From: Lentibacillus populi
Lineage (GTDB): Bacteria; Bacillota; Bacilli; Bacillales; Amphibacillaceae
NCBI GenBank assembly: GCA_014642895.1
Contig: BMJD01000019.1
Span: 1-64,000 of the forward strand
Reading direction: 5' to 3'
Length of the DNA: 64,000 nt
Shown here: piece after piece, positions 8,883 to 17,461 of the stretch
Numbering within the stretch: the first letter of the stretch is position 1
Layout: every line of letters starts with the position of its first letter
The notes under the pieces: generated by a model
What the model saw: the letters and a program-made list of their open reading frames with translations, nothing else
Databases searched by the model: none
Told to the model about the DNA's origin: nothing
Program-made: the position numbers and the translations under genes

Positions 8883-8987
8883 TTAGTTATTTTCCGGGTT
8901 TTCAGTTTTCTGAGTGCGGGGGGTTGAATGAATAGTTTCTTCTTTTCCGTTATGCAAGATTGCGACGTTATGAATGTGTCCTTCCAT
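8883..8987 (-). CDS. 34-residue hypothetical protein
   Basis: Starts MEGHIHNVAILHNGKEETIH and ends PRTQKTENPENN. A textbook ribosome site, AGGAGG seven bases upstream of ATG 8987, supports real translation. Hydrophilic, no known motif. It heads a possible two-gene unit with the 28-residue membrane peptide. Confidence 0.45.
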   Translation of the reverse strand: MEGHIHNVAILHNGKEETIHSTPRTQKTENPENN

Positions 8988-8999
8988 TTTGCATCCTCC

Positions 9000-9420
9000 T
9001 AATAGCTTATGTTAAATTTTATAATCATTATTACGAATTCGTTACAATATTACGATTATGTTACATTTATTATCTCATTTTGAAATAAATTTGTAAAGGT
9101 TTATTTGAAATTGATTGATAGAACGGAATAAATGCTATATTCGAATTGGATTAAATTGTGAAATCAATAGAATCGAAAAAGGAAGCACCTATTTAAGGGG
9201 GGTTTTTGAATGCTGAAATGGTTTAAAAGCGATGGACAATAAAATGGATATAGTTGTCAGTTTCGGGGGTGTCGGTAATTATCTGTTCATTGTCAACAGG
9301 ATGTATAAAGCATCTTGTTGGTGAAAACGGCTTTTGAGTGGATAATCACATCAGGTTGTTTACCAGATAAAGATTGCCTTTCATATTCCATATGAGGGCT
9401 TTATTTGTTGAAAATTAAAA
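9000..9420. other. Gene-poor AT-rich stretch
   Basis: No gene I can support. The only signal is a 10-codon frame (9210-9242, M-L-K-W-F-K-S-D-G-Q) behind AAGGGGGG, and a possible 30-codon frame at 9233 without a ribosome site. The stretch is AT-rich and probably contains the divergent promoter for the small ORF starting at 8987. Confidence 0.4.
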
Positions 9421-9427
9421 TACTTCT

Positions 9428-9454
9428 TTAAACTCCCGAAACAAGTGATATAAT
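9428..9454 (+). promoter_or_regulatory. Promoter of the type I toxin mRNA
   Basis: A perfect -10 box TATAAT (9449-9454) with a loose -35 (TTTAAA, near 9428-9433) places transcription start near 9461. This gives a leader of about 90 bases before the toxin ATG, typical of TxpA/BsrG-type mRNAs. Confidence 0.6.
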
Positions 9455-9552
9455 GAAAACAAGCAATGATCGCGTTTTCCTCAAGGGAGGTCGGCGCATT
9501 CCTGACGGTTGTAGTGCCATACGATACGCTGCAACGAAAGGGGGTGTTGCCT

Positions 9553-9630
9553 ATGTCTGTTTTTGAGACAATGGTTTTAATGATCGCTTTCGCAACACTC
9601 GTTGTGACGATTATAGACCATAAAAAATAG
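9553..9630 (+). CDS. Type I toxin, putative holin-like (TxpA/BsrG family)
   Basis: 25-residue peptide beginning MSVFETMVLMIAFATLVVTI and ending IDHKK. This matches the Hol-Tox family of short membrane toxins (B. subtilis TxpA, BsrG, YonT, BsrE) in length, a single central helix and a basic tail. They insert into the membrane and disturb cell-envelope synthesis. The ribosome site is AAAGGGGGTG eight bases upstream. The mRNA should end at the hairpin GACCGAAGATA/TATCTTCGGTC (9710-9737) followed by TTTATT, giving about 285 nt. A convergent antisense RNA is predicted on the opposite strand. Confidence 0.85.
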   Translation: MSVFETMVLMIAFATLVVTIIDHKK

Positions 9631-9767
9631 ACCTCCCTCGGATTACCAGGCCAGTGAGGTCTATTCCTTACTTGCGCCGACCCCTCTTGAAGGGGAGCGA
9701 TTCATTGCCGACCGAAGATATTCGCGTATCTTCGGTCTTTATTAGCTTATGCCTTTTTCTTGTGTCT
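9622..9767 (-). ncRNA. Predicted antisense RNA antitoxin of the type I locus
   Basis: On the minus strand a TATAAT box (plus coordinates 9774-9779) with TTGCAA 15 bases further upstream (9795-9800) predicts a start near 9767. The RNA would run through the GACCGAAGATA hairpin and a CCCCT/AGGGG hairpin (9681-9695), and end at AGACCTC/GAGGTCT (9629-9662) followed by ATTTTTT, about 145 nt. It overlaps the toxin mRNA 3' region by some 120 nt, the geometry of BsrG/SR4 and TxpA/RatA. Predicted from promoter, hairpins and position only. Confidence 0.65.
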
Positions 9768-10026
9768 ATGTTTATTATAACACGAAAAAACGATTTGCAA
9801 ACAAAAAATATGTTGTTGTATGTGTGTACGTTCTTAACAGCCACAATAAAGCTAGGAAATGGATTTTGAAGAAAATTTGTAATTTATCCTGACTTTTCTA
9901 TAATTAATGGGAACTTTTTTCGGGCACGGACGTTATACAATTAATAAACTAAAATTGGACCAAATGCTAAAGTGGGTTTATCGGATATATTGTGACTGGT
10001 AAAGTAAAAAAGGAGATTTCATTATT

Positions 10027-10404
10027 ATGTTTAAAAGGTTTTTAATGGTTTTTCTAACTTTAATCATTGCTGTTGCGGCGGTTTTGCTGGCTGCCAAACA
10101 TCCCACAGGTCCTAACACAGTTTCATTCGATGAGCCTGCTGGTTTATGGATATCGATTGGAATGATCATAGCACTCTTTTTACCGCCATTGATTTTATCG
10201 TTATTCACCAATCGTATTGTGATAATTCTTTCTGCAGTGTATCAAGCATTTGTAGTGATTGCATTTTTGGGAATTATACCAATCGGATTTCTTTTTCCTA
10301 ATAATCTTGGAGTGAGTATTATTGTGGTATTAGGAGCTTTAGTTAGTATAGCCAGTGTTGTTGTAACCTTAAAAACTAATTCGGGTAAAGCAGTCAAATT
10401 TTGA
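10027..10404 (+). CDS. Four-helix membrane protein
   Basis: 125 residues with four hydrophobic segments: residues 4-23, 44-60, 66-90 and 95-115. Not recognised as a named family. AAAAAGGAGATTTC precedes the ATG at 10027. It stands upstream of the YvfR/YvfS-like ABC genes but about 200 bases separate them; that interval holds a 40-codon open fragment (around 10405-10528) of unclear origin. Confidence 0.6.
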   Translation: MFKRFLMVFLTLIIAVAAVLLAAKHPTGPNTVSFDEPAGLWISIGMIIALFLPPLILSLFTNRIVIILSAVYQAFVVIAFLGIIPIGFLFPNNLGVSIIVVLGALVSIASVVVTLKTNSGKAVKF

Positions 10405-10617
10405 ATTACCGTAAACAGGCGCAATAATGGGCTTTCCGGGCGGTCCGTTTTCTATATCCTGTATTATAGCGTCTTATATTCACTGCCATCGCTATTTGTT
10501 GGCTCAACAACAACGCCCTTTTGAAGGGAATCTCTCAACATGTGAAAAATACTGCACCCCAAAGTTTTGCAAAATTTGCAATGGAATGAACAGTAAACAA
10601 TATTGGAGGTTTGTTTG

Positions 10618-11526
10618 GTGTCTAACGTGATAATATTAGAAAATGTATCGAAGAAGTTTGGTAAAGTTCAAGCAGTAAATAATGTTTCTATTTCCATTGA
10701 AAAAGGGTCAGCAGTAGCGATTCTTGGACCGAATGGAGCGGGAAAAACAACAACTATTTCGATGATGTTGGGACTGCTTGATCCAAATGAAGGAAAAGTG
10801 GAACTCCTTGGGAAAAGTCCAAAACAGGTAGCTGTTCGAAATAAAATTGGTGCGATGCTGCAGGAAGTAAGCGTAATGGATATGCTCAAGGTTCATGAAG
10901 TTTTAACAATGTTTCGGAGTTATTATTCATCGCCGCTCTCTATGGAAGAACTGATCGCTCTGACAGGACTGGAGAAAGCTGACCTAAAGAAAAAGGCGGA
11001 TAAACTATCTGGCGGGCAAAAAAGGAGATTAGGTTTTGCGATTGCCCTTGCAGGAAACCCGGATGTCATTTTTTTCGATGAGCCTACTGTTGGATTAGAT
11101 ACAACGGCTAGAAGGAAGTTTTGGAATAAGGTAGAATCATTGAAGGAAAAGGGAAAAACGATCATTTTTACAACACATTATCTTGAGGAAGCGGATGATT
11201 TCTCGGAGCGGATTATCCTGTTTAATAATGGGGAAATCATTGCCGACGGTGAGCCGGAAGATATTAAGCGCAATCTTACGACAAGGAGCGTTTCCTTTGA
11301 AACAGAGGATCAAGATGCCATTGCGAAAATGGAAACAGTAGATACCGTTATGCGATGCTATGAAAAAGATGGCGTGGTCTATGTCGTCACAGAGGATACA
11401 GACTTTGTCTTATCGGAATTGTTTCGTTTAAACATTTCCGCTAAAAATATTCGTATTAATCAAGGCAGACTGGATGATGTTTTCGAGCAATTAACAGGAG
11501 ATAAAGAGGAGGCGGAAGCAGGGTGA
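10618..11526 (+). CDS. ABC transporter ATP-binding protein (YvfR-like)
   Basis: ATPase subunit of an ABC-2 type exporter. Walker A GPNGAGKTT (about residue 37), signature LSGGQKRR (about 132), Walker B VIFFDEPT (about 152) and the H-loop TTHYLEEAD (about 186) are all present, followed by the C-terminal domain common in drug/lantibiotic exporters. GTG at 10618 is the start because GGAGG lies 8-9 bases before it. Its stop overlaps the permease start by 4 bp (GTGA), indicating translational coupling. Resembles B. subtilis YvfR, where the pair accompanies a DesK-type two-component system; none is adjacent here. Confidence 0.85.
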   Translation: MSNVIILENVSKKFGKVQAVNNVSISIEKGSAVAILGPNGAGKTTTISMMLGLLDPNEGKVELLGKSPKQVAVRNKIGAMLQEVSVMDMLKVHEVLTMFRSYYSSPLSMEELIALTGLEKADLKKKADKLSGGQKRRLGFAIALAGNPDVIFFDEPTVGLDTTARRKFWNKVESLKEKGKTIIFTTHYLEEADDFSERIILFNNGEIIADGEPEDIKRNLTTRSVSFETEDQDAIAKMETVDTVMRCYEKDGVVYVVTEDTDFVLSELFRLNISAKNIRINQGRLDDVFEQLTGDKEEAEAG

Positions 11527-12257
11527 AAGGAATTCTGACACAATGCAGGTTTGAAGTAATACGTATATTTAGAAATCCATATTATGTATTTTGGTCCTTA
11601 ATGATGCCGATCGCATTTTATTTTATCTATACGAATGTTTTCAACACGGAACTCCCAGATCAAGATGAATGGCAGGCACACTTTCTAATGTCTATGACCA
11701 CCTTTAGTGTAATGGGTTCAGCGGTCATGAATTTTGGCATCCGTATGGTTCAGGAGCATACGCAAGGGTGGGCGAGGTTCATGAAAATCACCCCGTTTCC
11801 TTCCTGGGCATACTTTTCAGCAAAGATGTTCGGTCAAATGATCATGCACTTATTATCCATCATCGTCATTTTTACTGTTGGGTCTATTATCAATGGAATT
11901 GCGTTAACGGCAGGACAGTGGATAGCTGCGGGCGCCTGGATACTCATTGCCTCCATCCCATTTTTAGCATTAGGATCATTAATTGGGACAATGAAAAAGG
12001 TGGAAACCGCAAGTGGTGTTAGTAACATTCTGTATTTAGGTTTGGCTATTTTAGGAGGTATGTGGATGCCAATGGAAGCATTTCCGCCGCTCTTACAAAA
12101 TATTGGTGAGTGGTTACCGTCCTATTACTTTGGCAGCGGCGCATGGGAAATTGTACTTGGAAACCCGCCAGAATTGCTTAGTATTGCTATGTTAATTGTA
12201 TATATGGTTGTTTTTATGTATTTGGCTATATTTATCCGGAGGAAGCGGCAGGTGTAG
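11523..12257 (+). CDS. ABC-2 type permease (YvfS-like)
   Basis: 244-residue integral membrane protein with six helices, the partner of the preceding ATPase. The pattern, an N-terminal IFRNPYYVFWSLMMPIAFY helix, the central block with GSLIGTMKKVETASGVSN, and the GGMWMPMEAFP loop, is typical of ABC-2 permeases of the NatB/YvfS kind. Substrate unknown; such pairs export drugs, peptides or sodium. GTG start overlaps the ATPase stop. Ends RRKRQV; no clear terminator directly follows, and 12258-12450 holds nothing I can identify. Confidence 0.8.
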   Translation: MKGILTQCRFEVIRIFRNPYYVFWSLMMPIAFYFIYTNVFNTELPDQDEWQAHFLMSMTTFSVMGSAVMNFGIRMVQEHTQGWARFMKITPFPSWAYFSAKMFGQMIMHLLSIIVIFTVGSIINGIALTAGQWIAAGAWILIASIPFLALGSLIGTMKKVETASGVSNILYLGLAILGGMWMPMEAFPPLLQNIGEWLPSYYFGSGAWEIVLGNPPELLSIAMLIVYMVVFMYLAIFIRRKRQV

Positions 12258-12452
12258 GAGCGTTCACATGACTTATGGGATTATTTACATTGTTTTGGTA
12301 GATTAAGCCCTGCTTGTTTTAGGGCAACAAAGTACTGTCCTTAATAATTTGGATGTTGTGCTGCAGTGTTTAGTATTCCTTCCTACTATATATTCTTTGC
12401 CCATTTACATGCCTATTTCTAAATGAAAGGCTCATACGATAATAGAAATAAA

Positions 12453-12497
12453 ACAGACCCTGAAATCCCCCAATCATATAGGATCTTCAGGGTCTGT
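12453..12497. terminator. Terminator between convergent genes
   Basis: ACAGACCCTGAA (12453-12464) and TTCAGGGTCTGT (12486-12497) form a perfect 12-bp stem. Read on the minus strand it is followed by TTTTATTT, so it mainly serves the VOC gene; on the plus strand only a short T-tract follows. Confidence 0.75.
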
Positions 12498-12568
12498 TAT
12501 GGAAATACTGTCTTAGTGTGGGTGTTTCGTCAAAATGTTGGCGAGACCCAAACTCTAATAATACAAAT

Positions 12569-13024
12569 TTAATTTACGAAACTATCTAGAAATTTACTCG
12601 CCTCACTATTAAATTTCCACATTACACCAAATTTATCGACTAACATTCCAAAACTTGCTGACCATGGCGTAGAAGATAACGGCATGATCACAGTACCACC
12701 TTCTGAAAGCTTTTCAAAAATTTGTTTATTCATTTCTGGTTCAGCATCAATGATACTGATTAAGACGGTATTCCCCTTTGTGACTTCGCCTGTCACAGCT
12801 TGCATAGAAGGCAGTACATCAGAGAGCATTAAAATATTCCCTGAAAACTCAATACGAGATTCCATAATCATATTTTGTTCCTCTTCCGTTAATGGAGTGT
12901 TTGGATCTTGACCAAAAGCACCAAATCTCACCTTTTTTACACTTGTTACTTGTAATGCCTTTTCATAATAGGTTAACGCTTCTTCTGCCTTCCCATCAAA
13001 TTGTAGATAAGCTATTGCTTTCAT
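12569..13024 (-). CDS. VOC family protein (PhnB/glyoxalase-like)
   Basis: 151-residue vicinal-oxygen-chelate protein of the PhnB/YjdN type: begins MKAIAYLQFDGKAEEALTYY, contains MIMESRIEFSGNILMLSD in the middle and ends with W-SASFGMLVDKFGVMWKFN, the usual closing strand. Such proteins are often annotated as 3-demethylubiquinone methyltransferase-like, but lack that activity; function unknown. Divergent from the WYL regulator with a shared 77-bp interval, so likely controlled by it. AAAGGAGGAAATAAATT precedes the ATG. Confidence 0.8.
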   Translation of the reverse strand: MKAIAYLQFDGKAEEALTYYEKALQVTSVKKVRFGAFGQDPNTPLTEEEQNMIMESRIEFSGNILMLSDVLPSMQAVTGEVTKGNTVLISIIDAEPEMNKQIFEKLSEGGTVIMPLSSTPWSASFGMLVDKFGVMWKFNSEASKFLDSFVN

Positions 13025-13068
13025 AATTTATTTCCTCCTTTTCATATTTGAAGTATAATAGAACATAG

Positions 13069-13084
13069 GCGACAAGTGTATGTC
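13069..13084. promoter_or_regulatory. Inverted repeat in the VOC/WYL divergent promoter
   Basis: CGACA AGTGTA TGTCG (13069-13084): five-base arms around a six-base centre, between divergent starts at 13024 and 13102. A TATAAT/TATTAT box sits at 13049-13054. Placement suggests an operator for the adjacent WYL regulator; sequence evidence is modest. Confidence 0.4.
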
Positions 13085-13101
13085 GTATATGGGAGGATAA
13101 T

Positions 13102-14010
13102 ATGAAAAAAATTGAGAGACTTGTCTCGATAGTTATGATCTTGCTACAAAAGGAAGTTGTTTCGTCATCAGAATTTAGTCGACTTTTTAATGTAACTAGA
13201 CGAACGATTCAGCGTGATATGGAAACATTAAGTTATGCAAACATCCCTATTTATGCGAAATATGGTGCTGAAGGAGGATATGCGCTAATGGAAGAGTATA
13301 AATTCGATAAACGATTATTAAATAACAAAGATATTGAAAATATACTCATAGCTTTAGGTGGTTTTGAACAACTGATTACGAATCAAGAAATTCAAACCAC
13401 TATTCAAAAAATCAAAGGAATGACCAGCGCAGATATTTCTCCAAAACTTGATTTAACTTTTTATGATTGGCCAGGAAGAAGTCAAATCAAAGAAGATATT
13501 TTATTTATCAAGCAAGCAATTGAGAATAATTGGTTAATAAAGTTTGATTATGTGGATCAAAAAGGAAACAAAACGTATAGAGTCGTAGAACCCTATAAGA
13601 TACATTTAAGCGAGATGCATTGGTATCTATTTGGTTATAGTTTAGAACGGAAGGACTATCGAACGTTTAAATTGACGAGGATATTAAATATCCAAAAAGA
13701 CGGTTTTTTTGTCCCAAGGTCTGATAAGGAATTTAAAGAAGAAAAACAACACAATGAACAACAAAATTTGGTTAGTGTACAGCTATTGGTAGATGTTGCT
13801 GTAAGAGATCAATTTATTGAGAGATACGGAAAAAATGCCGTTACAAAAGCGACTACAAGAAGTTACCTTACGACAATTGAATTGCCTAAGAATCAATTTG
13901 CCTACCAGTTTTTAGCCGGCTTCGGTAATAAAGTTAAAATTATGAAGCCAAAAGGTTTTATTGCTAAATATTTAAACTTTTTGGAGGAAGCAGCGAAGCT
14001 TTACAAATAA
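13102..14010 (+). CDS. HTH-WYL domain transcriptional regulator
   Basis: 302-residue regulator of the DeoR/YafY-like WYL group. Residues 1-60 form a winged helix: RLVSIVMILLQKEVVSSSEF then FNVTRRTIQRDMETL. Residues 140-220 form the WYL domain with IKFDYVDQKGNKTYRVVEPY, the W-YLFGY strand (WHWYLFGY-like text reads MHWYLFGY) and the RTFKLTRI motif; a WCX-type C-terminus follows. These proteins sense small ligands or nucleotides. Divergent transcription from the VOC gene suggests that gene is its target. Start ATG follows GGGAGGATAAT. Confidence 0.85.
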   Translation: MKKIERLVSIVMILLQKEVVSSSEFSRLFNVTRRTIQRDMETLSYANIPIYAKYGAEGGYALMEEYKFDKRLLNNKDIENILIALGGFEQLITNQEIQTTIQKIKGMTSADISPKLDLTFYDWPGRSQIKEDILFIKQAIENNWLIKFDYVDQKGNKTYRVVEPYKIHLSEMHWYLFGYSLERKDYRTFKLTRILNIQKDGFFVPRSDKEFKEEKQHNEQQNLVSVQLLVDVAVRDQFIERYGKNAVTKATTRSYLTTIELPKNQFAYQFLAGFGNKVKIMKPKGFIAKYLNFLEEAAKLYK

Positions 14011-14099
14011 AGTGTTCATAGATCGGCTTCGAAGAGTACTAGATGGATATCAAACGTTCTAAATTCAATTCTCATTTCCTTTCCTCAATAATTGATTAG

Positions 14100-14236
14100 G
14101 CGCTTTTTGGCATAGGAGCAGCTGGTGTAATTGTTGCAGTTGTAGGATTTGTTATCCTTATTGCAGAAAAAATTATGAGCCAAAAAAAGTGATGCAACAA
14201 AAAGTTAACGATCTTGAAAAGGAAATTAAAACTTAA
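14100..14236 (+). pseudogene. Small membrane protein remnant (DUF4083-like)
   Basis: Two frames joined at a run of seven A (about 14183-14189) encode ALFGIGAAGVIVAVVGFVIL, IAEKIMSQKK and, after one added A, VMQQKVNDLEKEIKT. A single helix followed by a short coiled coil resembles DUF4083-type small proteins of bacilli. The start is missing; a stop precedes the fragment at 14097. It lies in the 400-bp gap between the WYL regulator and the DinB gene, which otherwise holds only a TATAAT box near 14296. Confidence 0.4.
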
Positions 14237-14414
14237 AAAATAATAAATGCTGAGGTGCTTGTACCGATCGAGTGCCATTCTAAATACGATCGAACCATAT
14301 AATGGAATAATAACGTCAGATTTAAAAAAGGAATTAAGTTGTTCCATAACGAATTATGTTTAAAATGGGTTTTTTACGTTCAGATGGAAGACCCAATACG
14401 AGGGAGGAAATAAT

Positions 14415-14867
14415 ATGGGACAAGCAAAGCAAATGATGAATGAATGGTTGCAACATCGGCATGTGTTGGAGGAATTACTGGAATCCATCGATGACGAACA
14501 TATTGACTTCAGGCCATGGGGAGGGGCAATGGCACTTGGTGAACTGGCATTGCATATTGCTGGATGGAATGACGTGTTCGTTTCAATGGTCAAAACAGAA
14601 GAGTTTGCTTCACCGGACATTCCTGAATGTAAGACGATGGGAGACGTGCGCAAAGCTGTAAAGGACTTCACGAAAAAAACAAAGCTTACATACGAATCAT
14701 TGACTGATGCAGAGTTGGAAGCCGAAAATAATTCATCGCACCCGAAACTTCAAGGGTCTAAGAAAAGGTATCTTACTGCAATGTATGATCACGAGATTCA
14801 CCATAAAGGCCAAATGTTTGTTTACGCACGCATGGCAGGAGTGAAAGAAGTCCCGTTTTTTCGCTAA
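14415..14867 (+). CDS. DinB family protein
   Basis: 150-residue DinB/YfiT-like four-helix bundle. Likely metal-binding histidines are in GELALHIAGWND (about residue 47) and DHEIHHKGQM (about residue 133), the positions typical of the family. In Bacillaceae these are damage- or thiol-linked hydrolases/transferases, function mostly unknown. GAGGGAGGAAATAAT is a strong ribosome site for ATG 14415. Confidence 0.85.
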   Translation: MGQAKQMMNEWLQHRHVLEELLESIDDEHIDFRPWGGAMALGELALHIAGWNDVFVSMVKTEEFASPDIPECKTMGDVRKAVKDFTKKTKLTYESLTDAELEAENNSSHPKLQGSKKRYLTAMYDHEIHHKGQMFVYARMAGVKEVPFFR

Positions 14868-14918
14868 TTATTTTTAACCTGTAATTGGAAGGATGATTTG
14901 GTGAAGGAGATATAATAA

Positions 14919-15005
14919 TTGAAGAAGAGAAAAGCGGAAATATTACTTTATGATTATGCGGGTTTTAGGTTTTGCCGACCTGGCTTGTGGGAGGTAAGCA
15001 TGTGA
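14919..15005 (+). other. Possible leader ORF before the response regulator
   Basis: TTG at 14919 is preceded by the strong site AAGGAGATATAATAA. It reads MKKRKAEILLYDYAGFRFCR and ends in ATG TGA, where the GTG start of the response regulator (15002) lies inside that junction. The overlap would couple the two. It could be a leader peptide or just an accidental frame. Confidence 0.3.
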
Positions 15006-15682
15006 CCACGATCCTTATTATAGAAGATGATAACGACATTCACCGAATGCTGGCAGATCTGCTGTATAAAAATGACTATCGTACCGTGTCCGCGTTTTCC
15101 GGCACCGAAGCGTTAAGACTTTTTGAAACCAATTCCTTCGACCTCGTGCTACTCGATTTAATGCTGCCGGGTTTACCAGGGGAGGATGTATTACAAAAAA
15201 TACGGGTTATCTCTAAAGTGCCGATTATCGTGATAACTGCAAAAAAGGATAAGGAAACGACCGTACATCTATTAAAATTAGGTGCCGATGATTATATCGT
15301 AAAGCCTTTTTATCCTGATGAACTGCTGGCAAGAATCGAAGTCCGCTTTCGGCAAATTGAATCGGTACACGATAAGGATAAATTGAGCTACAAAGATATA
15401 ACGCTAGATCCTGAAACACATATCGTCACGGTGAACGGAACGCAACTTTCATTCACCCGGCGCGAATTTTTAATCCTTAAACTGTTTATGCAACATCCAC
15501 ATAAAGTCTTCTCCAAGGCTAATATTTATGAAACTGTATGGGGAGACGAGTACTTCGGCGATGATAATACTGTCAGTGTCCACGTTAGTAAAATTCGCAG
15601 TAAACTGGAGCAGGCAAGTCCTGAATCGGAATATATTAAAACGGTTTGGGGAGTTGGTTTCAAGCTGGCAGATGACATTTAA
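15002..15682 (+). CDS. OmpR-family response regulator
   Basis: 226 residues. Receiver domain with the acidic pair IIEDDND near residue 7, phospho-acceptor Asp52 in LLDLMLPG, Thr in VITAKKD and Lys in VKPFYP; winged-helix output domain at the C-terminus with FTRREFLILKLF and YIKTVWGVGFKL. GTG 15002 is chosen because GGGAGG lies five to nine bases upstream. It heads an operon-like series with an ABC ATPase, a permease and a sensor kinase, as in bacitracin/lantibiotic detoxification modules, and probably activates the ABC genes through direct repeats at 15689. Confidence 0.85.
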   Translation: MTTILIIEDDNDIHRMLADLLYKNDYRTVSAFSGTEALRLFETNSFDLVLLDLMLPGLPGEDVLQKIRVISKVPIIVITAKKDKETTVHLLKLGADDYIVKPFYPDELLARIEVRFRQIESVHDKDKLSYKDITLDPETHIVTVNGTQLSFTRREFLILKLFMQHPHKVFSKANIYETVWGDEYFGDDNTVSVHVSKIRSKLEQASPESEYIKTVWGVGFKLADDI

Positions 15683-15688
15683 GACTTT

Positions 15689-15720
15689 TTTAAAGGTTTC
15701 TTTAAAGTGTTTTATAAAAT
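15689..15720 (+). promoter_or_regulatory. Direct repeats and -10 before the ABC genes
   Basis: TTTAAAGG (15689) and TTTAAAGT (15701) are direct repeats 12 bases apart; a TATAAA box follows at 15713. OmpR-type regulators bind such direct repeats upstream of -10 boxes, so this may be the regulated promoter of the ABC-permease-kinase genes. The role is inferred. Confidence 0.45.
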
Positions 15721-15765
15721 TTCCCATATCTTAAAGACATCACATCAAAAGGAAGGTGTCTTTCC

Positions 15766-16689
15766 ATGCAGAACCACGTATTACGGACGTTTGATTTAAC
15801 TAAAAAATACCGCGAACAGGTTGCACTTAACCATGTCAATATGACGATTGAAAAAGGAGATATTTATGGATTGATCGGGCGAAACGGCGCTGGGAAAACG
15901 ACATTGATCCGTATGATTACCGGCCTTGTCGCGCCCAGCGAAGGATCAATGGAATTATTTACACAAACAGTAGAGAGTGCAATCCGCCATCATCGCCGAA
16001 GAATAGGGAGTATCATTGAATCCCCCTCTCTGTATCCGTCATATACAGCTTATCAAAACATGAAAGTTAGACAGCTAACGTTAGGAATACCTGACGAGAA
16101 GCGTATCACAGAGGTTTTAAACACAATTGGCTTGGCGGATACTGGCAATAAGAAGGTGAAGAACTTTTCACTGGGGATGAAGCAGCGACTTGGACTTGGT
16201 CTTGCCCTGCTTTCCAATCCGGACTTTCTCATTCTGGACGAGCCGACGAATGGACTTGATCCGGAGGGCATTAGGGAAATGCGCCATTTGCTTAAAGAAC
16301 TAAATGAAAGCTACAACATTACTATACTGATTTCCAGTCACATTCTAGGCGAATTGTCCAAGATTGCAACACGTTATGGTGTGATTCATAACGGAGACCT
16401 TGTCGATGAATTTACGAAGAGAGAACTTGAAACACGCTGCCGTCAATATTTACGTGTACAGGTAGATCATATTGAAAAGGCGACCTTCGTTTTGGAAAAT
16501 AAATTACAGATAACCGATTACGAGGTGATGGATGAGGAGACCCTTCATATTTACGAGCTTCTTGACAGGTCAGGAGATATTTGTCTTGCTTTTGCTCAGG
16601 ATGGGGTGAAGGTAACTACAATTGAATCAAAAGGGGACGATCTGGAAAGCTACTTTTTAAACCTGATGGGAGGTCTTCAACATGCTTAA
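15766..16689 (+). CDS. ABC transporter ATP-binding protein (BcrA-like)
   Basis: 307 residues; ATPase of the bacitracin/lantibiotic-export group. Walker A GRNGAGKTT (about residue 38), signature FSLGMKQR (about 134, the BcrA/LanF-type variant), Walker B FLILDEPT (about 156) and H-loop SSHILGEL (about 190). It pairs with the ABC-2 permease whose start overlaps its end by 8 bp. Context with a response regulator and a short-sensor kinase suggests peptide-antibiotic sensing and export. AAGGAAGGTG precedes ATG 15766. Confidence 0.85.
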   Translation: MQNHVLRTFDLTKKYREQVALNHVNMTIEKGDIYGLIGRNGAGKTTLIRMITGLVAPSEGSMELFTQTVESAIRHHRRRIGSIIESPSLYPSYTAYQNMKVRQLTLGIPDEKRITEVLNTIGLADTGNKKVKNFSLGMKQRLGLGLALLSNPDFLILDEPTNGLDPEGIREMRHLLKELNESYNITILISSHILGELSKIATRYGVIHNGDLVDEFTKRELETRCRQYLRVQVDHIEKATFVLENKLQITDYEVMDEETLHIYELLDRSGDICLAFAQDGVKVTTIESKGDDLESYFLNLMGGLQHA

Positions 16690-17443
16690 TGTCATACGTG
16701 CGGACCTTTATAAACTCAAACATCTGAAGTCTTTTTACGTCGTCATAGTCCTGAGTGCATTTTTTGATTTTGTGATTCTTGCTGATCTGAGCAGCTATCC
16801 GGACAGCTACCAATCAACGTATGGCAACTTCCTGCAAATTGTATTCTATCCTTTTACTGTATGGCAGTTTATGCCGATGGTTTTACCACTTGCACTTGGT
16901 ATATTAATTTGCCTTTTTGTTACCAATGATTTTTCGTATGGAACGATGAAAGATCCGGTGACACTCGGCCATAGCCGTTTTAGTGTATTTTTTTCAAAAT
17001 GTCTTGTAGCAAGTATGGCAACAGTCATTATCCTTATCATCTGCATGATCGTGTCGATATTCACAGCCTTCTGGATGTTTGATGGATTAAGTAGTATACC
17101 CGGCATCCAAGACATTGTTCAATTTGGTACGCGTACCTTGCTTGAAATCGGATTATCAGTTGCTTTGGCTGTCCTGTTCACAACGCTTGCATTTGTCATT
17201 AAACATACAGCAGTTGTGATGGCTGTTCATTTCAGTGTTGCTCTGTTTGTTACGATGATTATCGGCGCCGTCTTTTTGCCAGGCAGTTCTTTTTTCTATG
17301 CATGGCTCGCCACTGCTATGGTAAAAGTCAGCAATGGCATTAGTATTGAAATGGCGGGAACAACACTTGCTGTCACTGTCATTTATCTGATGGTTTCATT
17401 TGTGGTCGGATATAGCGTTTTTGCAAACCGTGATATGAAATAA
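16682..17443 (+). CDS. ABC-2 family permease (BcrB-like)
   Basis: 253-residue membrane protein with six helices, co-encoded with the preceding ATPase. It begins with the soluble stretch MLNVIRADLYKLKHLKSFYV typical of BcrB/LanE-type permeases, then helices at about 18-36, 58-80, 100-125, 140-165, 175-200 and 225-248. Conserved YGTMKDPVTLGHSR follows the second helix. Substrate is probably a cell-wall-active peptide, inferred from context. Confidence 0.75.
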   Translation: MLNVIRADLYKLKHLKSFYVVIVLSAFFDFVILADLSSYPDSYQSTYGNFLQIVFYPFTVWQFMPMVLPLALGILICLFVTNDFSYGTMKDPVTLGHSRFSVFFSKCLVASMATVIILIICMIVSIFTAFWMFDGLSSIPGIQDIVQFGTRTLLEIGLSVALAVLFTTLAFVIKHTAVVMAVHFSVALFVTMIIGAVFLPGSSFFYAWLATAMVKVSNGISIEMAGTTLAVTVIYLMVSFVVGYSVFANRDMK

Positions 17444-17461
17444 AGAAGGGAGGCGGATAAC

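Noticed and set aside
9210..9242. 10-codon frame M-L-K-W-F-K-S-D-G-Q behind AAGGGGGG as a signalling peptide
   Set aside because: Too short to judge, no exporter or sensor adjacent; noted only within the stretch entry.
9654..9869. 71-codon open frame on the plus strand downstream of the toxin
   Set aside because: It reads through the toxin/antitoxin terminator hairpins, has no ribosome site and no protein-like pattern; the region is explained by the convergent RNAs.
14096..14347. 83-codon minus-strand frame
   Set aside because: It is the antisense of a small membrane protein remnant and lacks a ribosome site.
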